From an uncultured bacterium (GTDB lineage: Bacteria; Bacillota; Clostridia; Oscillospirales; Oscillospiraceae): a stretch of 12,340 bases of DNA. Under the pieces are notes generated by a model. It saw only the letters and a program-made list of their open reading frames with translations, was not told the origin of the DNA and did no database searches. Location: positions 1-12,340 of the forward strand of contig CAJMQD010000006.1 in assembly GCA_905215425.1 (NCBI GenBank). Direction: 5' to 3'. Positions 1 to 6,392 of the stretch are shown one piece after another. The position numbers and the translations under genes were made by a program. Every line of letters begins with the position of its first letter. Position 1 is the stretch's first letter.

Positions 1-614
1 CCGCTTTCGTCCACGCAACTCGCTTCTATGCCGAGCAGCGGGGGCGCCGCATGGCCCAGCGGGCCATACGGGACGGCCGTGACCTGTCCATGAACACCTA
101 CCTGTGTTACGGCGAGTGGGTGAATACCGAGGAGATCAAGGCCACCGGCCGGGCCAATCACGCCACCGTTCTGGCCACCAGCCCGGACTACATCAAGCAG
201 ATCACCATCTGTCCCTGGCACGACCAGTTTGTAGAAATGGGACTGCCCCGGGCCGGGATCCTCTACTGCAGCTGCGTGGACAACTCCATCTGTCTGGGCT
301 TCAACCCCGAGCTGGACTACCGGGTGCCCCAGAATCTGGGCACCGCCGACTGCTGTTATCACATCGTAGCCAATGCCAACGCCGGCCCCGGCCCCTTCCA
401 AAAAGATCCCAAGGGGCTGCGCAGCTTTGAATATCACTGCGCCCACAGCTATTGGACCTTCCGCCGGGTGGCCCAGGCGATTTTTCAGGCGGAGGGGACC
501 CAGGCCGCCGACCAGGTGCTGGCAGAATTTACGGCCGACTACGGCCCCGAGATGGCTCAGGCGCTGGAGCGGTATCGAAACACCGACTTCGATGACTGCG
601 ACAGCGGTCTTTGA
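1..614 (+). CDS. L-2-amino-thiazoline-4-carboxylic acid hydrolase family protein, 5' truncated
   Basis: The frame is open back to the window edge (first full codon at base 3) and the residues before the first ATG at 51 (…FYAEQRGRRM) read as normal protein, so the true start lies outside the window. The visible 203 residues have the look of the ATC hydrolase family (PF14196). Cues are the conserved block ICPWHDQFVEMGL, the Cys-rich YCSCVDNSICLGFNPEL, and a late CCYH segment before a C-terminal helix. Family members open the thiazoline ring of L-ATC to S-carbamoyl-cysteine in some pseudomonads. In Clostridia most are uncharacterised, and the substrate here is unknown. No signal peptide can be judged. 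The gene is followed by its own terminator, so it is not part of the downstream operon. The family assignment rests on motif recollection and is moderately sure; the enzymatic role is not established. Confidence 0.6.
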   Translation, partial: AFVHATRFYAEQRGRRMAQRAIRDGRDLSMNTYLCYGEWVNTEEIKATGRANHATVLATSPDYIKQITICPWHDQFVEMGLPRAGILYCSCVDNSICLGFNPELDYRVPQNLGTADCCYHIVANANAGPGPFQKDPKGLRSFEYHCAHSYWTFRRVAQAIFQAEGTQAADQVLAEFTADYGPEMAQALERYRNTDFDDCDSGL

Positions 615-626
615 CCCTTTTCTTCT

Positions 627-660
627 ATGGAGAGACGTAATGACGTCTCTCCATTTTTTT
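627..660 (+). terminator. Rho-independent terminator after the ATC-hydrolase-like gene
   Basis: A perfect 12-bp stem, ATGGAGAGACGT (627-638) with its complement (643-654), has a 4-nt AATG loop and runs into a T tract (654-660). It starts 12 nt after the stop codon. The T tract is only on the + side, so it terminates rightward transcription and insulates the MarR operon. Confidence 0.92.
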
Positions 661-692
661 GTAAACAATTTTTAAACCGTGCCCCTCTCCCC

Positions 693-720
693 TTGACATT
701 TTCCCTATTGCGGTTAAAAT
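693..720 (+). promoter_or_regulatory. Sigma-A type promoter of the marR-ABC-ABC operon
   Basis: The -35 box is a perfect TTGACA (693-698). A 16-bp spacer separates it from TAAAAT (715-720), which matches the -10 consensus at five of six positions. It lies about 50 bp upstream of the MarR start codon and immediately before a palindrome, which would sit at or just after the transcription start. Confidence 0.75.
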
Positions 721-728
721 AATCAACA

Positions 729-743
729 CGTTAATCATTAACG
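729..743. promoter_or_regulatory. Probable MarR operator (perfect palindrome)
   Basis: CGTTAATCATTAACG is a perfect 7-bp inverted repeat about one central C. It begins 8 nt after the -10 box, so a bound dimer would cover the start site. Further GTTAA half-sites flank it (713-717 and 745-749). MarR proteins usually bind AT-rich palindromes of 14-20 bp in their own promoters. Assignment to the adjacent regulator is inference. Confidence 0.65.
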
Positions 744-769
744 GGTTAAGCTTTGAAAGGAGGGCTTCC

Positions 770-1252
770 ATGAACGATATGCTCCAGCAGCTGGAGCTGC
801 TGTCCCGCCAGATCAATCAGGCCCACCGGAACGCCATCAGTTCCGAACTGGCCGCCCGGGGACTGAGCGAGATCGGTCACCCCATGTTGCTGTGTATCCT
901 GCAATCCTCCGGCCGGGATCCGGAGGAGCGGTGCTTCGCCCAGCGGGATCTGGCCGAGCTGCTGCACATCTCTCCCGCCGCCGTGGCAAACTCTTTGAAG
1001 TCGTTGGAAAAGGGCGGCTATCTCATCCGCACCCCCGGGGCGGAGGACGCCCGGCGCAACCAGATCACGCTGACAGAGAAGGGTCAGGCCGCCATCCAAG
1101 GCTGTATCCAGTCCTTTACAGCGGTCTCCCACCGGATGCTGGCCGGCTTCACCCCGACGGAGCAGCAGCAGCTGCTGTCCTTCCGTCAGCGTATGCTGAA
1201 TAATCTCCGGGGCGGCGGAGACGCCCCCACCCCTGTAAAGGAGGAATTTTAA
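770..1252 (+). CDS. MarR-family transcriptional regulator
   Basis: This 160-residue protein has MarR size and layout: helical N-terminus (1-45), winged helix about 55-110 (AQRDLAELLHISPAAVANSLKSL recognition region), and the family wing signature at EDARRNQITLTEKG (DxRRxxxxLTxxG). C-terminal helices for dimerisation follow. MarR proteins are dimeric, mostly ligand-relieved repressors. The start is fixed by AAAGGAGG (756-763) six nt ahead of ATG. It is the first gene of an operon with two ABC exporter subunits, whose start lies 1 nt after its stop, a common pairing in which the repressor controls an efflux pump and itself. The promoter-proximal palindrome at 729-743 fits autoregulation. The inducing ligand cannot be read from the sequence, and the protein has few Cys, giving no clear sign of redox sensing. 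Confidence 0.92.
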   Translation: MNDMLQQLELLSRQINQAHRNAISSELAARGLSEIGHPMLLCILQSSGRDPEERCFAQRDLAELLHISPAAVANSLKSLEKGGYLIRTPGAEDARRNQITLTEKGQAAIQGCIQSFTAVSHRMLAGFTPTEQQQLLSFRQRMLNNLRGGGDAPTPVKEEF

Positions 1253-1256
1253 TTTG
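1237..1256 (+). promoter_or_regulatory. Ribosome site that selects a TTG start for the first ABC gene
   Basis: AAAGGAGG (1237-1244) lies inside the last codons of marR and 9 nt before TTG (1254-1256). The nearest in-frame ATG (1269) is 24 nt from the site, too far for normal initiation. TTG is therefore the better start and would give weaker, marR-linked translation. Confidence 0.7.
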
Positions 1257-2993
1257 TTTTCCCTGTTTATGACCCATTTGGAGGGATATAAAAAAGAGGC
1301 GCTCCGCTCCCCCATCTTCATCGTGCTGGAGGTCATCTGCGAACTGCTTCTGCCCCTGGCCATGGCCGAAATCGTGAATGAGGCCATCCCCTCCGGGGAC
1401 ATCGGCCGCATTTTTCTGTTGGGCGGCGTGATGCTTTTGCTCTCCGTCCTAGCCATGGTGTTCGGCGTACTCAGCGCCAAATATGCCACCTTTGCCAGCC
1501 AGGGCTTCGGCGCCAATCTGCGCCAGTGCCTGTTCGACAAGATCCAGTCCTTCTCCTTCGCGGATATCGACCGGTTCTCCTCCGCCTCCCTCATCACCCG
1601 CACCACCAACGACGTAAACGCCATGACCATGATGCTGAACATGGGCCTGCGTATGCTGTGGCGGGCGCCCGTGATGCTCATTGTGGCTCTGGTCATCACC
1701 ATTAAGCTGAACGCCAGGCTGTCCCTGGTGCTGCTGACCGTCATCCCGGTGCTGGCGCTGGGCATCGGCATCATTATGAAGATCTGCTCCCGCCTGTTCC
1801 AGGTGATGCAGCAGAAGATCGACGGACTGAACAACACCTTGCAGGAAAATCTGGTGGCCATTCGGGTGGTAAAGGCCTTCGTCCGTCAGGACCACGAAAA
1901 ATCCAAATTCAAAACCGCCAACGACCAGCTGACCCAGGCCGGCATGAACGTGGGTCTGCGGGTAATCACCATGATGCCCCTGATGACCGTGGCCATGAAC
2001 GCCGCCACGGTGGGGTTGCTGTATCTGGGGGGCAAGATGGTCATGCAAGCCCAGTTTGATCTGGGCGACCTGCAGGCCATCCTCACCTATGTATCTCAGA
2101 TCCTGATGAGCGTCATGATGGTGGCCATGACCCTGCTTCAGCTATCCAGAGCTCAGGCCTGCGCCCGCCGCATCAACGAGGTGCTGGACACCGAGCCCTC
2201 CGTGGAGAATAACGATCAGGCCGCCGCCCGCCCCTTGCCCGCTCCCCGGGGAGAGGTGGAGTTCCGGGACGTATCCTTCAAATACGTGGCCTCCGGCACC
2301 GGAGACGACGTGCTGGAACACATCAGCTTCACCGTCCGGCCCGGCCAGTTCGTGGCCATTGTGGGCGGCACCGGCACGGGCAAATCCTCTCTGGTCAACC
2401 TGATCCCCCGGTTCTACGACGTCACCGGCGGCGCCGTCCTGGTGGACGGCATGGACGTGCGGGACTACCCCCTGGAGCAGCTGCGCAGCCGCATCGGCAT
2501 GGTGCTGCAGAGCAACATCCTCTTCTCCGGCACCATCCGGGAGAATCTGCTGTGGGGCGACCCCGACGCCACCGAGGAGCAGATGATCCAGGCCGCCAAG
2601 GACGCCCAGGCCTATGACTTCATCATGTCCTTCCCCGACGGCTTCGACACCCTGCTGGAGCAGGGGGGCGTAAACGTCTCCGGCGGGCAGAAGCAGCGCC
2701 TGTGCATCGCCCGGGCTATGCTCCGCCGCCCCGCCATTCTGATCCTGGACGACAGCACCTCCGCGGTTGACTCCGCCACCGAGGCGGCCATCCGCGCCTC
2801 CTTCGCCAAGAATCTGAAGGGGACCACCGTCATCATCATCGCCCAGCGGATCTCCTCCGTGCAGTACGCCGACGAGATCCTGGTGCTGGACGACGGAAAG
2901 ATCGCCGGACAGGGCACCCACGAGGAGCTGCTGGCCAACAACACCATTTATCAGGAGATCTATCAGTCTCAGCAAGAGGGGGTGCAGGAATAA
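1254..2993 (+). CDS. ABC exporter half-transporter, subunit with degenerate ATPase site
   Basis: A 579-residue type-I (ABCB-like) exporter half: a six-helix membrane domain (about 1-310), then a nucleotide-binding domain. Visible motifs are Walker A GGTGTGKSS (371-379), Q-loop MVLQSNILFSGT, signature VSGGQ (475-479), Walker B ILILDDSTSAVD, and D-loop SAVD. The usual catalytic Glu after Walker B is Asp (D500), and the H-loop His is Gln (IIIAQR, Q531). Both changes are known from the degenerate subunit of heterodimeric exporters such as TM287/288, LmrCD and BmrCD. It therefore pairs with the next gene product, whose ATG overlaps this stop codon by one base (TAATG). Likely role: ATP-driven export of drugs, lipids or peptides across the cytoplasmic membrane, controlled by the upstream MarR. 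The substrate is unknown. Translation probably begins at TTG. Confidence 0.93.
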   Translation: MFSLFMTHLEGYKKEALRSPIFIVLEVICELLLPLAMAEIVNEAIPSGDIGRIFLLGGVMLLLSVLAMVFGVLSAKYATFASQGFGANLRQCLFDKIQSFSFADIDRFSSASLITRTTNDVNAMTMMLNMGLRMLWRAPVMLIVALVITIKLNARLSLVLLTVIPVLALGIGIIMKICSRLFQVMQQKIDGLNNTLQENLVAIRVVKAFVRQDHEKSKFKTANDQLTQAGMNVGLRVITMMPLMTVAMNAATVGLLYLGGKMVMQAQFDLGDLQAILTYVSQILMSVMMVAMTLLQLSRAQACARRINEVLDTEPSVENNDQAAARPLPAPRGEVEFRDVSFKYVASGTGDDVLEHISFTVRPGQFVAIVGGTGTGKSSLVNLIPRFYDVTGGAVLVDGMDVRDYPLEQLRSRIGMVLQSNILFSGTIRENLLWGDPDATEEQMIQAAKDAQAYDFIMSFPDGFDTLLEQGGVNVSGGQKQRLCIARAMLRRPAILILDDSTSAVDSATEAAIRASFAKNLKGTTVIIIAQRISSVQYADEILVLDDGKIAGQGTHEELLANNTIYQEIYQSQQEGVQE

Positions 2994-5023
2994 TGCCAGG
3001 ACCAATGCGCGGCCGCGGCGGTTTCGCCAAGCCCAAAGATCTGAAAAAGACCGCCCTGCGTCTGCTGGGCTATCTGACCCAAAGTCCTCTGCCCCTGCTG
3101 CTGGTGCTTCTGTGTCTGGTCACCTCGGTGGCCACCAACATCGGCGGCACCTATATGCTGCGGGGCATCATCAACAACTTTATCTGGTCGGGCTGCACCG
3201 ACTTTGCCGGCCTGGGCCTTGCCATCCTCAAGCTGGTGGCCATCTATCTGCTGGGCTGCGTGGCCATCTATTGCCAGAGCGCCATTATGATCCGGCTGGC
3301 CCAGAAGGGCACCAACCGCCTGCGCAAAGAGCTGTTTGACAAGCTGCAGCAGCTGCCCCTGTCCTACTTCGACCGCCACCCCCACGGCGAGCTGATGAGC
3401 CGCTTTACCAACGACGCGGACAACGTACAGATGGCCCTGGAGCAGAGCCTTGTCTCCCTGTTCTCCAGCTGTCTGATGTTTGTGGGGCTGGTGGCTGTCA
3501 TGCTGGTCACCAACTGGAAGCTGTTCCTCTCCACCGCCCTGGTCCTGGCGCTGACCATGTGGCTGTTCAAAACCTTGGGCAGCCGGAGCCGGAAGTACTA
3601 TCAGGCTCAGCAGGCTGCACTGGGCAAGGTAAACGGCGAGATCCAGGAGATCGTAGAGGGGCTGAAGGTGGTCAAGGCCTTCACCCACGAGGAGCAGGCC
3701 AAGGCGGAGTTCCGCACCCTGAACAACACCTACCGGGACGCCGCCCAGAAGGCCAACTACTACTCCATTATGATCATGCCTGTGTCCAACAACCTGATGA
3801 ACATCAGCTACGCCCTCACCGCCGCTCTGGGCGGTCTCCTGTCCGTACTCAGCGGCTTCGATCTGGGCGGCCTGGTGATCTATCTGAACTACTCCAAACA
3901 GATCGGACAGCCCCTGAACCAGATCTCCCAGCAGATGTCCACCCTGCTGTCCGCCCTGGCGGGCGCGGAGCGCATCTTCCAGGTGATGGACACCCGGCCC
4001 GAGGCGGACGAGGGGCAAATCACCCTGGTGCGCGCCCGGAAGGAGGGCGGACTGCTGACCCCCCTGGCCCCCGGCGAGGCCCGCACGGGCACCTGGGCCT
4101 GGAAGGTCCCCAAGCACAGCGGCATGGAGCTGGTTCAGATCCTGACCCTGCCTGACGGCTGCGTCCAGGCAGATCACGACGGCACCGGCTGGGCCTGGAA
4201 ATACCCCGGTCCCGATGGCCAGCCGGGTCTGCACCCCATCCGCGGCGCCGTGCGCTGCGCGGAGGGGGAGGACTTCATCTACACTGAGCTGAAGGGGGCC
4301 GTGCGCTTCAACCATGTGGACTTCTCCTACGTCCCGGACAAGCCCATTCTTCACGACGTAAGCGTCTACGCCAACCCGGGCCAGAAAATCGCCTTCGTGG
4401 GCTCCACCGGCGCGGGCAAGACCACCATCACCAACCTGATCAACCGCTTCTACGAAATTCAGGGCGGACTGATCACCTATGACGGCATTGATGTGAAGTC
4501 CATCCGCAAGGACGACCTGCGCCGCAGTCTGGGGGCGGTGCTCCAGGACACCCACCTGTTCACCGGCACCATTATGGACAACATCCGGTACGGACGGCTG
4601 GACGCCACCGACGAGGAATGCATCGCCGCCGCCAAGAGCGCCAACGCCCACTCCTTTATCCGCCGCCTGCCCCAGGGCTATCAGACCATGGTCACCGGCG
4701 ACGGGGCCAACCTGAGCCAGGGCCAACGGCAGCTGCTGGCCATCGCCCGGGCCGCGGTGGCCGATCCCCCGGTGATGATTCTGGACGAGGCCACCTCCTC
4801 CATCGACACCCGCACCGAGGCCCTGATCCAAAAGGGTATGGACGCCCTGATGGAGGGCCGCACCGTGTTCGTCATCGCCCACCGCCTGTCCACCGTGCGC
4901 AACGCCGACTGCATCGTAGTCATCGAACAGGGCCGGATCCAGGAGAAGGGCAACCATGAGGAGCTGCTGGAGCAGAAGGGCCGCTACTATCAGCTGTACA
5001 CCGGCCAGTTCCAACTGTCCTGA
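2993..5023 (+). CDS. ABC exporter half-transporter, catalytically competent subunit with linker insert
   Basis: A 676-residue partner of the preceding subunit. A basic, Gly/Arg-rich N-terminus (MPGPMRGRGGFAKP) precedes a six-helix membrane domain (about 20-330). The nucleotide-binding domain begins near 435, with Walker A GSTGAGKTT (470-478), Q-loop VLQDTHLFTGT, Walker B VMILDEATS with catalytic Glu (E599), and H-loop His (H630). The signature motif is LSQGQ (574-578) rather than LSGGQ. In a heterodimer this signature faces the first subunit's Walker A, so both sets of deviations lie in one composite site, leaving one canonical site. Residues about 340-430 are an insert missing from ordinary 580-residue halves; it holds two WAWK motifs (368-371, 400-403). 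The 1-base overlap with the upstream gene implies translational coupling. Exporter function is secure; the cargo is not known. Confidence 0.93.
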   Translation: MPGPMRGRGGFAKPKDLKKTALRLLGYLTQSPLPLLLVLLCLVTSVATNIGGTYMLRGIINNFIWSGCTDFAGLGLAILKLVAIYLLGCVAIYCQSAIMIRLAQKGTNRLRKELFDKLQQLPLSYFDRHPHGELMSRFTNDADNVQMALEQSLVSLFSSCLMFVGLVAVMLVTNWKLFLSTALVLALTMWLFKTLGSRSRKYYQAQQAALGKVNGEIQEIVEGLKVVKAFTHEEQAKAEFRTLNNTYRDAAQKANYYSIMIMPVSNNLMNISYALTAALGGLLSVLSGFDLGGLVIYLNYSKQIGQPLNQISQQMSTLLSALAGAERIFQVMDTRPEADEGQITLVRARKEGGLLTPLAPGEARTGTWAWKVPKHSGMELVQILTLPDGCVQADHDGTGWAWKYPGPDGQPGLHPIRGAVRCAEGEDFIYTELKGAVRFNHVDFSYVPDKPILHDVSVYANPGQKIAFVGSTGAGKTTITNLINRFYEIQGGLITYDGIDVKSIRKDDLRRSLGAVLQDTHLFTGTIMDNIRYGRLDATDEECIAAAKSANAHSFIRRLPQGYQTMVTGDGANLSQGQRQLLAIARAAVADPPVMILDEATSSIDTRTEALIQKGMDALMEGRTVFVIAHRLSTVRNADCIVVIEQGRIQEKGNHEELLEQKGRYYQLYTGQFQLS

Positions 5024-5039
5024 ATCCTCACTCCGAATG

Positions 5040-5079
5040 AAAACGCTGTTCTCCGCCAAAGGCGGAGAACAGCGTTTTT
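5040..5079 (+). terminator. Terminator of the MarR/ABC exporter operon
   Basis: A perfect 18-bp stem begins AAAACGCTGTTC (5040-5057 paired with 5061-5078), has an AAA loop, and ends in a T5 run. It starts 17 nt after the stop of the second ABC gene. The A4 run at the left foot gives modest T-run character on the other strand as well, but the main direction is rightward. Confidence 0.95.
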
Positions 5080-5094
5080 CAATGGAAATTTGTC

Positions 5095-5123
5095 TTTACA
5101 ACCATCTGCCGTCTTCGTATAAT
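5095..5123 (+). promoter_or_regulatory. Promoter of the EamA transporter gene
   Basis: TTTACA (5095-5100) and a perfect TATAAT (5118-5123) are separated by the ideal 17 bp, only 16 nt beyond the preceding terminator. This is the closest match to sigma-A consensus in the window and implies independent, fairly strong expression. No clear operator palindrome is seen between it and the start codon. Confidence 0.85.
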
Positions 5124-5158
5124 GGGATACCGCAAGAACGTAAAAGGAGTGACATTCC

Positions 5159-6088
5159 ATGAGTTCTGTTTCTTCGGCCTCCCACCCCCTTCCGGCGCCC
5201 TCCGCCGCCAGCCGGAACGCCCTCGCTCTGGCTGCGGTCACCATGGGCAATGTGATCTGGGGCTTCACTTTTCTGTTCACCCGGGTGGCCCTGCGGACCA
5301 CCGATCCGGCGGTCATGCTGTCTCTGCGCTTCGTGATCGCCTTTCTCCTGCTGAATGTGCTCCTGCTCACAGGGCATGAGAAGGTATCCTTCCGGGGGAA
5401 AAATCCCAAGGGCATCCTGGCCCTGACCGTCACCGAGATCGCCTATTTCTACTTCGAGAGCTACGGCGTGCTGTACACCAACGCCACCTTTTCCGGCATG
5501 GTGCTGGCCGTGTCCCCCATCGTGGCCATCGTGCTGGCCATGGTCTTTCTGAAGGAGTATCCCACCCGGCGGCAGGCCCTGTTCTGCATCCTCCCCGTGG
5601 TGGGCGTCATGCTCATCGTGTCCGCGGGCAAGACTCTGGGGGTCATCACCCCCATTGGCGCGCTGTTCCTGCTGTGCTCCTGCCTGACCTCCGGAGCCTA
5701 TAAAACCGCCAACCGCAAGGCGGCGGAGGAGTTCTCCCCCTTCGAGCGCACCTATGTGATGATCGGCGGCTGTGCGCTGGTTTTCACCGCAGCCGCGCTG
5801 TTTACGACCCGGGGGGATGCGTCCCTCTGGCTGTCCCCCCTGCGCACTCCCGCCGCCCTGGCCTGTATTCTGGCTCTGGCCTGTCTGGGCTCCATCGCCG
5901 CCAATATGCTGGTCAACTACTCCGCCGGGATTCTCCCCGTGGTCAAGGTATCCACCTTTGCCGCCCTGTGTACTCTGGTCACCATGGTGGCCGGCGTTCT
6001 GATCCTCCACGAGCCCATGTCCGCCCTGGGTCTTGTGGGCGCGGCCCTTATTATTGTGGGGATTTTCCAGGTGTCTAAATCTGTTTAA
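5159..6088 (+). CDS. EamA/DMT-superfamily membrane transporter
   Basis: This 309-residue, highly hydrophobic protein has ten predicted membrane segments in two EamA repeats (about 25-155 and 165-307). A hydrophilic Ser/Pro/Ala-rich N-tail of some 20 residues precedes them. Family cues are the first-helix NVIWGFTFLFTRVAL (the common WG…F pattern), LRFVIAFLLL in helix two, the end of repeat one with FLKEYPTRRQ, and the matching LHEPMSALGLVGAALIIVG at the end of repeat two. DMT carriers export or import small metabolites such as amino acids, nucleotide precursors or drugs. The substrate cannot be read from sequence. ATG at 5159 has AAAAGGAG (5142-5149) nine nt ahead. The gene is monocistronic, with its own promoter, and converges with gltS across a hairpin-filled gap. 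Family is firm, function open. Confidence 0.9.
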   Translation: MSSVSSASHPLPAPSAASRNALALAAVTMGNVIWGFTFLFTRVALRTTDPAVMLSLRFVIAFLLLNVLLLTGHEKVSFRGKNPKGILALTVTEIAYFYFESYGVLYTNATFSGMVLAVSPIVAIVLAMVFLKEYPTRRQALFCILPVVGVMLIVSAGKTLGVITPIGALFLLCSCLTSGAYKTANRKAAEEFSPFERTYVMIGGCALVFTAAALFTTRGDASLWLSPLRTPAALACILALACLGSIAANMLVNYSAGILPVVKVSTFAALCTLVTMVAGVLILHEPMSALGLVGAALIIVGIFQVSKSV

Positions 6089-6096
6089 TTGTTTGC

Positions 6097-6128
6097 AAAA
6101 AGGTCCGGAACAGAGATGTTCCGGACCT
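6097..6128 (-). terminator. Leftward terminator for the gltS transcript
   Basis: AGGTCCGGAACA (6101-6112) pairs perfectly with 6117-6128 over a GAGA loop. On the minus strand the stem runs into five T residues (A run 6097-6101), while no T tract follows on the plus strand. It therefore stops leftward transcripts, about 265 nt beyond the gltS stop codon. The rightward EamA gene has no better terminator and may use the bare hairpin. Confidence 0.75.
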
Positions 6129-6133
6129 CAGCT

Positions 6134-6160
6134 TGTCGAAAAACTCTCCCGAAGGGAGTT
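6134..6160 (-). terminator. Possible additional leftward terminator in the hairpin element
   Basis: Read on the minus strand, CTCCC-TTC-GGGAG (6146-6158) is followed within three bases by five T residues (A run 6139-6143). The stem is only 5 bp, extendable with a small bulge, so it would be weak and act ahead of the stronger terminator at 6097-6128. Confidence 0.4.
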
Positions 6161-6365
6161 CCGCCGCCCAAGGGCGGCGGAATAAAATTCAGATCCGTCA
6201 TTTCCGCCGACATGTGCGGCGGAAATGACACTTCTCGCGCAGACCAGCCCGACTTTTTCGCAAGAAATCGAGGGCTGGCCTGCGTGCATCCTGACTCGAA
6301 AAAGTGGCTTTGCCACTTTTTCGACAGTCTCAGTCAAAGGGCGGCCCCGAGGGCCACCCTTTGAC
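6134..6365. repeat. Composite multi-hairpin intergenic element
   Basis: This stretch between convergent genes holds no credible coding frame but folds into successive hairpins: CTCCC/GGGAG (6146-6158); 9-bp CCGCCGCCC (6161-6180); 13-bp stem starting GTCATTTCC (6197-6229); 7-bp CCAGCCC (6244-6278); perfect 13-bp TCGAAAAAGTGGC with TTT loop (6296-6324); and a 15-bp stem starting GTCAAAGGG with one mismatch (6333-6365). TGTCGAAAAA (6134-6143) recurs inverted as TTTTTCGACA (6317-6326), and ACTTTTTCG appears twice directly (6252-6260, 6315-6323). The mismatch in the last stem becomes a G·U pair only in minus-strand RNA, so the structure fits the gltS 3' region. It looks like a nested or mosaic REP/MITE-like repeat. 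Copy number elsewhere is unknown. Confidence 0.7.
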
Positions 6366-6392
6366 CTGGAAAGAGAGTGTGAAGCTTTGCGC

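Noticed and set aside
2969..5059. Long minus-strand open frame (about 700 codons) opposite the second ABC gene
   Set aside because: Its translation is a low-complexity mix of Gly, Gln, Leu, Val and His, it has no ribosome site, and it is exactly antisense to a gene with clear domain motifs. GC-rich codon bias creates such mirror frames.
6089..6364. Short plus-strand frame in the gap after the EamA gene
   Set aside because: It begins directly after a stop codon with no ribosome site, and its sequence is the inverted repeats read as codons.
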